From positions 20,884-84,883 of the forward strand of contig PLCB01000009.1 of NCBI GenBank assembly GCA_003134695.1: a stretch of DNA of 64,000 bases, in the 5' to 3' direction. Source of the DNA: Candidatus Zemynaea palustris. GTDB taxonomy: Bacteria; Vulcanimicrobiota; Vulcanimicrobiia; Vulcanimicrobiales; Vulcanimicrobiaceae. Below, in pieces: positions 60,327 to 64,000 of the stretch (within the stretch, counting starts at the first letter, position 1; every line of letters begins with the position of its first letter). Position numbers and translations under genes: made by a program. The notes under the pieces were generated by a model. It saw only the letters and a list, made by a program, of their open reading frames with translations. It was not told where the DNA came from and did no database searches.

Positions 60327-61922
60327 TTGACAAGACCTAGAACACGATCACGACACGAATCGGTGCAAGCGCCTCTCGAGGAGGCGCGAAGCCTCGTTAC
60401 AGCCGCTCGTTTGTCAGAAGCCGCCGGCGTTCTCGATGCAGCCGTCGCTCAAGGCCGAGGGATCTCCGATGAGGCGCTCCTCCTCCGGGGGCGACTGTAC
60501 CTCAAAACGAAGAACGCAAATCCCAATGAGGCCATCGCTTTTCTTACCAGAGCTCTTCCGAAACTGCGATCGGAACTCGCCAAAGCAGAGGCTAACGTCG
60601 TCCTTGGGGTCTCGCACGCGCGCGTGGGGGATCATCGCAGCGCTCGTTCGAGGTTCGCGCTTGCGGCGCGCGAGCTAACGACCGACTCGCCGCGGGCGGG
60701 TCAATTGCGGATCGAGTTAGCGTATCAGTCTGCGTCCGTGTTTTGGATGCAGCGCAAGCTGGACGAAGCCGCCGAAGAGCTCAAACCAGTGCTGGAAGCG
60801 CGGGAATCGGATTCCTATGTTGACGCGCTCGTGCTCGAGGGCGCGATTTATGCGGCACGCGGACGGTTTGAGAACCAAGGGAGCAGGTTGCTTGAAGCGC
60901 TCCGCACCTTGCTTTCTTCGGAGATCAGGGACGTCTACCGATGGGGACATGTTGTATGGCAGCTTTCTATTCTGAGTCGGGAGCTGCCAAACCAGTCGAT
61001 CCGCAACGTGGCACTCGAGCAGGTCGACCAGGTGCCGTGGACTGAGGACCTCGTAGCGCCCAGATTCAATTCGCTAAAGGCTGTTGGCTGGCGCCGGGCT
61101 CTCGACGGAGACTATTTCAACGCCTTTCGATACCTCAAACAAGCGGCGGAGTGCGCGCATACCTTGCCCTGGCGAGTTATGGCCAGCTGCGACCGGGCCT
61201 ACCTGGCAGCGAGTCTCGGGGAGGTCCGTTGGTCGGAACAGGAGCTTCAGGAGGCTGCGGAACTCGCAGAGCGCGTTGAGTGGCGAGCTATCGATGGCGA
61301 GGAGAGGGTTGCTCTCCTGCTCTTGGCAGAGCTTTATGCGCCGCTGGACGGCGCACTCGCGCTGTCGTATGTTGCACGCTTTCAGGAAACTGGTGATCGC
61401 TTTAAGGCAGTTCTTTCGTTCAACGCCGATCGTCGAGTCGAGGCATTGGTCTCATATTCTTTGGGCTACGTCCGCGAACACTTAGGCGATGTGGAAGAGG
61501 CCGAGGAGCTATATCGTAAAGCCTTCGAGATCTACGATGACAGTGGTTATGATTGGCGGGCTGGTCGCGCCGCGATGGGACTCTTCCGGCTGAATCGGGA
61601 TCGGAGTTGGCTTGATGTAGCGGCGAAGAAGCTTAAGCCCTATCCGCTTTCCTGGCTCGTCACTCGCCTGAAGGGCCTCGCGCCTTCAGATATCGCCGGT
61701 TCGAAGCGGGAAACGGCTGTTCAACGGCGGGCCACCGAGGAGCTAACGCCGGCCCAAGCAGAGGTGTACGATCTTTTATTGACCGGTGCCCCGACTCGTG
61801 GTATTGCGAAGAAGCTCGGCCGCAGTGAGTTCACCGTTCGAAATCACATCAAAGCGATCTTTAAGAAGTTGAAGGTCAACTCGCGCGCCGCTTTGCTGAG
61901 CGCAGCGCTCAGGAAGAGTTAA
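60327..61922 (+). CDS. TPR-repeat protein with C-terminal LuxR-type DNA-binding domain
   Basis: TTG start at 60327 after GAGGA; 531 residues. Residues 15-430 are helical tetratricopeptide-like pairs (EARSLVTAARLSEAAGVLDAAVAQGRG, HRSARSRFALAARELT, MQRKLDEAAEELKPVLEA, EEAEELYRKAFEIYDDSGYDWRAG). The last 65 residues are a LuxR/GerE-type helix-turn-helix (LTPAQAEVYDLLLTGAPTRGIAKKLGRSEFTVRNHIKAIFKKLKVNSRAALL). No phosphoacceptor or ATPase domain is visible, so it probably responds through the TPR array. A broken paralogue at 44382-45072 sits in a similar place in E2. Confidence 0.82.
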   Translation: MTRPRTRSRHESVQAPLEEARSLVTAARLSEAAGVLDAAVAQGRGISDEALLLRGRLYLKTKNANPNEAIAFLTRALPKLRSELAKAEANVVLGVSHARVGDHRSARSRFALAARELTTDSPRAGQLRIELAYQSASVFWMQRKLDEAAEELKPVLEARESDSYVDALVLEGAIYAARGRFENQGSRLLEALRTLLSSEIRDVYRWGHVVWQLSILSRELPNQSIRNVALEQVDQVPWTEDLVAPRFNSLKAVGWRRALDGDYFNAFRYLKQAAECAHTLPWRVMASCDRAYLAASLGEVRWSEQELQEAAELAERVEWRAIDGEERVALLLLAELYAPLDGALALSYVARFQETGDRFKAVLSFNADRRVEALVSYSLGYVREHLGDVEEAEELYRKAFEIYDDSGYDWRAGRAAMGLFRLNRDRSWLDVAAKKLKPYPLSWLVTRLKGLAPSDIAGSKRETAVQRRATEELTPAQAEVYDLLLTGAPTRGIAKKLGRSEFTVRNHIKAIFKKLKVNSRAALLSAALRKS

Positions 61923-62379
61923 CGTCAAGTCGTCTTGGTGATTCGCGGAGTTGCCATGGCAAGGGCTCAATGGGACGACGCGGGGACGAGCGTACCCCGC
62001 ACCTTTGGCTCTCCCTCTGCCAACGAGCAATTCGCGGGTCCTCATCAGCAGAGGGAGTTGGGCCAAAGCGGCGGGCGCCTAACGCGCCGGTGCGGCTACT
62101 TCGGCCTCTCGCAGTCTTTGCAAAGGCGGTAGCCGCCGGTGCCACTGCGCCTTTCGCTGTTGGGAATATCGCGGCCCGGCGGACTGTGTTAATTGGAGAG
62201 ATGCGCGATCGCTTAAGTTTAGCTGGGACGGCCGATACAGCGTCTCGCCAAAGCGACTCGACACGAAGCGTTGCAGATGAGTAAGCGAGCTCAACAGGGC
62301 GCTGAAGCGATCGTTGCGGGCATTGACGATGAAGTCCCGCCGCGAGATAATTGTCGTACAACACTGTACGCGACTTACG

Positions 62380-62397
62380 CCCGCATAATAATGCGGG
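62380..62397. promoter_or_regulatory. Hairpin upstream of the excisionase-like gene, possible operator
   Basis: Perfect 7-bp inverted repeat cccgcat/atgcggg with a 4-base loop, about 100 bases before the excisionase-like start. A weaker inverted pair gtcgtac...gtacgcgac lies just upstream (62353-62374). The gap 61923-62499 has no gene. These symmetric sites are candidates for regulation of the integration genes. Confidence 0.45.
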
Positions 62398-62499
62398 TGA
62401 AATGACCACCGTGAGCCCCGATCCGTCGGGTCTTTTGGTTGCATCGCCGCGTGCGACCCTTGGGAATCGAAGAGTGCCATGTTGAGACGCCACCAGGAA

Positions 62500-62691
62500 A
62501 TGGAGACCGTGCGCTTTGCCGAGCTTCCGGATATCCTCACGCCTCAAGATCTGTTCGCCTTTTTACCCATCGGCCGAAACGCAGTGTACGACGCTCTGAA
62601 GACCCACAAGATTAAGAGCGTGCGCGTCGGCCAAAAGTTCTTGATTACCAAGGCCGCGCTGCGAGAGTTTCTCGGCGGGAACGTCGAATAG
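62500..62691 (+). CDS. Excisionase-like helix-turn-helix protein
   Basis: ATG at 62500 after AGGA (an upstream ATG at 62479 is possible); 63 residues. LTPQDLFAFLPIGRNAVYDALKTHKIKSVRVGQKFLITKAALREFLGG is the winged helix-turn-helix of the MerR/excisionase type used as recombination directionality factors. The gene is 28 bases upstream of the recombinase gene on the same strand, the usual place for an excisionase. Confidence 0.8.
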   Translation: METVRFAELPDILTPQDLFAFLPIGRNAVYDALKTHKIKSVRVGQKFLITKAALREFLGGNVE

Positions 62692-62719
62692 CGACGGGCC
62701 GGGACCCCAAGAGGAACCT

Positions 62720-63886
62720 ATGGCAAAACCCAAACGACTTGGGGACAAGAAATACATGATCGTCTATGACGTGCCAGTCCGCAACGGTAAGGCCCGTCAA
62801 CAGAAGCGCGAGACTCTCAGCGGCGTGACAAAACAAGAAGCCGAAGCGATTCTCGCCAAGCGAATCGAGAACACAAAGAAAGAAGAGCACACTGCCGATT
62901 CAGCGATGACGCTATCGGAGCTCTTCGACAAATTCATGACTGCGAAACGCAAGAGACTCGAGGCAACCACGATTGACCGCTACGAGAGTCTCATAGCAAC
63001 CTACTTGCGACCGGAGCTCGGCGCGATCAAACTCGCGTCGCTACGCAAGGTCCATCTCATCGAAGCCTACGAAAAGTGGCAAGTTCGTCAGCGCCGGCCG
63101 GGTGGTCGCACGATTCGGCACGCTCACGGTCTGTTGCGTGCAACCCTCAACTGGGCCGTTAGCCTGGACTACGTTGGCTACAACGTAGCGACGAAGATCA
63201 CCGCGCAGGATCTTCCGAAGGCACCAAAGCCCGAGAACACCGTGCTGAACGAGAGCCAACTGCGCGAGCTTCTTGCAGAGGCGAAACGCCCATCCAAACG
63301 GGCGTCGAAGCGCGGAACGCTCTCATCGCAGCCGTGGTTTTATCCGGCCGTCGCGTTTGCGGCGTATACCGGAGCGCGACGTGGCGAGGTCTTGGCGGTC
63401 AAATGGTCCGATCTCGACCTGGACGGCGCAACCGCTACCATCCGCGAGTCGTTGTCCGAGCCAAAATCGGGCCTCGCATTCAAGACCCCGAAGAACGGTA
63501 AGGCACGGACAATTGTGATCGCAACGGACCTTATTGGGATTCTTCGCACGCACAAGGCGAAGCAGGCCGAAGAGCGGCTCTTGCTGGGCGAAGCGTACCA
63601 AGATCTTAATTTGGTCTTCGCACTGCCCGACGGTTCGCCCGTCGCGCCGTGGAACTTTGGCGCTGCGTTCAAGCACCTCGTCACACGTACCAAAGTCGCA
63701 CCGATCACGCTGCACGATCTGCGCGATACGCACGCGTCACTGCTGGCGAAGGCCGGAGTGCCGATCGAGGTGATCAGTCACCGCCTCGGCCACAGCTGCA
63801 TCGGCATCACGGTCGATCGGTACTTGACCGTCTATCAGGAGCGAGACGCCGCTGCTGCGGCCGCCTTCGAGCGGATCGTGGCGTAA
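62720..63886 (+). CDS. Tyrosine recombinase (integrase) of E3
   Basis: 388 residues. The N-terminal arm-binding and core-binding domains are followed by the catalytic domain: TGARRGEVLAVKWSDLDLDG (first catalytic Arg), a lysine-bearing hairpin around PKNGKARTIVI, HDLRDTHASLLAKAGV (H-x2-R), LGHSCIGITVDRYLTVY (His and the tyrosine nucleophile). All catalytic residues are present. It is 94 bases from att site 4 with GTGACA arms in between, the usual int-proximal layout. It likely integrates E3 (and perhaps E2) into the tRNA 3' end. Confidence 0.92.
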   Translation: MAKPKRLGDKKYMIVYDVPVRNGKARQQKRETLSGVTKQEAEAILAKRIENTKKEEHTADSAMTLSELFDKFMTAKRKRLEATTIDRYESLIATYLRPELGAIKLASLRKVHLIEAYEKWQVRQRRPGGRTIRHAHGLLRATLNWAVSLDYVGYNVATKITAQDLPKAPKPENTVLNESQLRELLAEAKRPSKRASKRGTLSSQPWFYPAVAFAAYTGARRGEVLAVKWSDLDLDGATATIRESLSEPKSGLAFKTPKNGKARTIVIATDLIGILRTHKAKQAEERLLLGEAYQDLNLVFALPDGSPVAPWNFGAAFKHLVTRTKVAPITLHDLRDTHASLLAKAGVPIEVISHRLGHSCIGITVDRYLTVYQERDAAAAAAFERIVA

Positions 63887-63903
63887 CCGAAAAAAAGGCC
63901 GAT

Positions 63904-63920
63904 GTGACAAAAATGTGACA
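63904..63920 (+). repeat. Arm-type repeats of E3 right end
   Basis: GTGACA hexamers at 63904 and 63915, 11 bp apart, about 60 bp left of att site 4 and immediately after the recombinase stop. Confidence 0.75.
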
Positions 63921-63980
63921 AATCGGCTCGAAAAGTCCGGTCATGCGCCGGAAACCCTTGTAGAATAAGAACCTTAGATT

Positions 63981-64000
63981 TAGCCCCAACGGGATTCGAA
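63981..64000 (-). tRNA. Attachment site 4: presumed 3' end of an intact tRNA gene, cut by the window edge
   Basis: Exact 20-bp core tagccccaacgggattcgaa, reading on the minus strand as the T-loop start and acceptor 3' strand of a tRNA without encoded CCA. The rest of the tRNA would lie beyond 64000. Elements that enter a tRNA 3' end rebuild it with their own copy, so the functional gene should be here; another att fragment is the alternative. Amino acid identity cannot be read. Confidence 0.55.

Larger units (their letters stand above)
55379..64000. mobile_element. Integrative element E3 with excisionase-like and recombinase genes
   Basis: Left end is att site 3 with arms at 55519/55530; right end is att site 4 at 63981 with arms at 63904/63915. 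Order of contents: two lipoproteins, IS remnants, an exported protein, another lipoprotein, a TPR-LuxR regulator, a small helix-turn-helix protein and the tyrosine recombinase. It is the only element here that looks able to move by itself. Its recombinase probably recognises the GTGACA arms shared with E2. Confidence 0.75.

Noticed and set aside
61909..62547. Minus-strand frame of 212 codons between the TPR-LuxR and excisionase-like genes
   Set aside because: Overlaps the ends of two well-supported plus-strand genes and has the composition of a shadow frame.
30218..64000. CRISPR array
   Set aside because: No regularly spaced repeats with unique spacers were found; the only tandem repeats are the phased hexamers and the IIEPPP minisatellite.

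Overview
The window looks like high-G+C bacterial chromosomal DNA. Long overlapping ORFs, frequent GTG/TTG starts and many secreted proteins or lipoproteins with TPTPTP linkers would fit an uncultured lineage such as Eremiobacterota/Vulcanimicrobiota. That placement is inference; the sequence contains no rRNA or other lineage marker.

Bases 1-30217 read as ordinary chromosome. The left part is a purine-catabolism locus: a cut-off allantoate amidohydrolase-like enzyme, an AIG2-like protein, OHCU decarboxylase (uraD), an 8-oxoguanine deaminase-like amidohydrolase and a CMD/AhpD-fold protein. A five-gene minus-strand operon (12101 down to 4262) encodes an MFS transporter, a flavin monooxygenase, a fused FAD/2Fe-2S xanthine dehydrogenase subunit, the molybdopterin subunit and an NCS1 nucleobase permease. 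Four of its genes overlap by 1-4 bases. Further right are a large membrane serine hydrolase-like protein, psuG, a formyltransferase-like protein, a DUF2079 protein, a methyltransferase, a frameshifted cytochrome c-Vgb-type propeller, an AllD-like dehydrogenase, a cupin and several exported proteins.

Bases 30218-64000 are accessory. The same 20-bp tRNA 3' end occurs at 30221, 32810 and 63981, with a variant at 55379, always reading out on the minus strand. Just inside the boundaries are short hexamers repeated at 10-11-bp spacing: GCAACC in the first interval, GTGACA in the second and third. This is the layout expected of tyrosine-recombinase attachment sites with arm-type binding sites. I read it as a tandem array of three integrative elements: E1 (30.2-32.8 kb), E2 (32.8-55.4 kb) and E3 (55.4-64.0 kb). 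Only E3 has a recombinase and an excisionase-like gene, next to its right end. The left-most att copy still has CCA and a terminator, so it is probably the displaced original tRNA 3' end. The rest of the tRNA gene should begin just beyond base 64000.

E2 is a mosaic. It holds a third hexamer family (GTTACC, 45.3 and 52.4 kb), a tRNA-Ala(CGC) 3' half with its own terminator (43.3-43.4 kb), a tRNA-Sec-like 5' half (52.3 kb), and a broken copy of the TPR-LuxR regulator that is intact in E3. Its cargo includes an AbiJ-type abortive infection protein, a DUF4062-TPR protein, a DUF6236 protein, a proteasome-fold protein, an ECF sigma/membrane-partner pair, and many small exported proteins and lipoproteins of unknown function. 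The lipoprotein-rich cargo with a TPR-LuxR regulator beside the integration module may define a family of elements.
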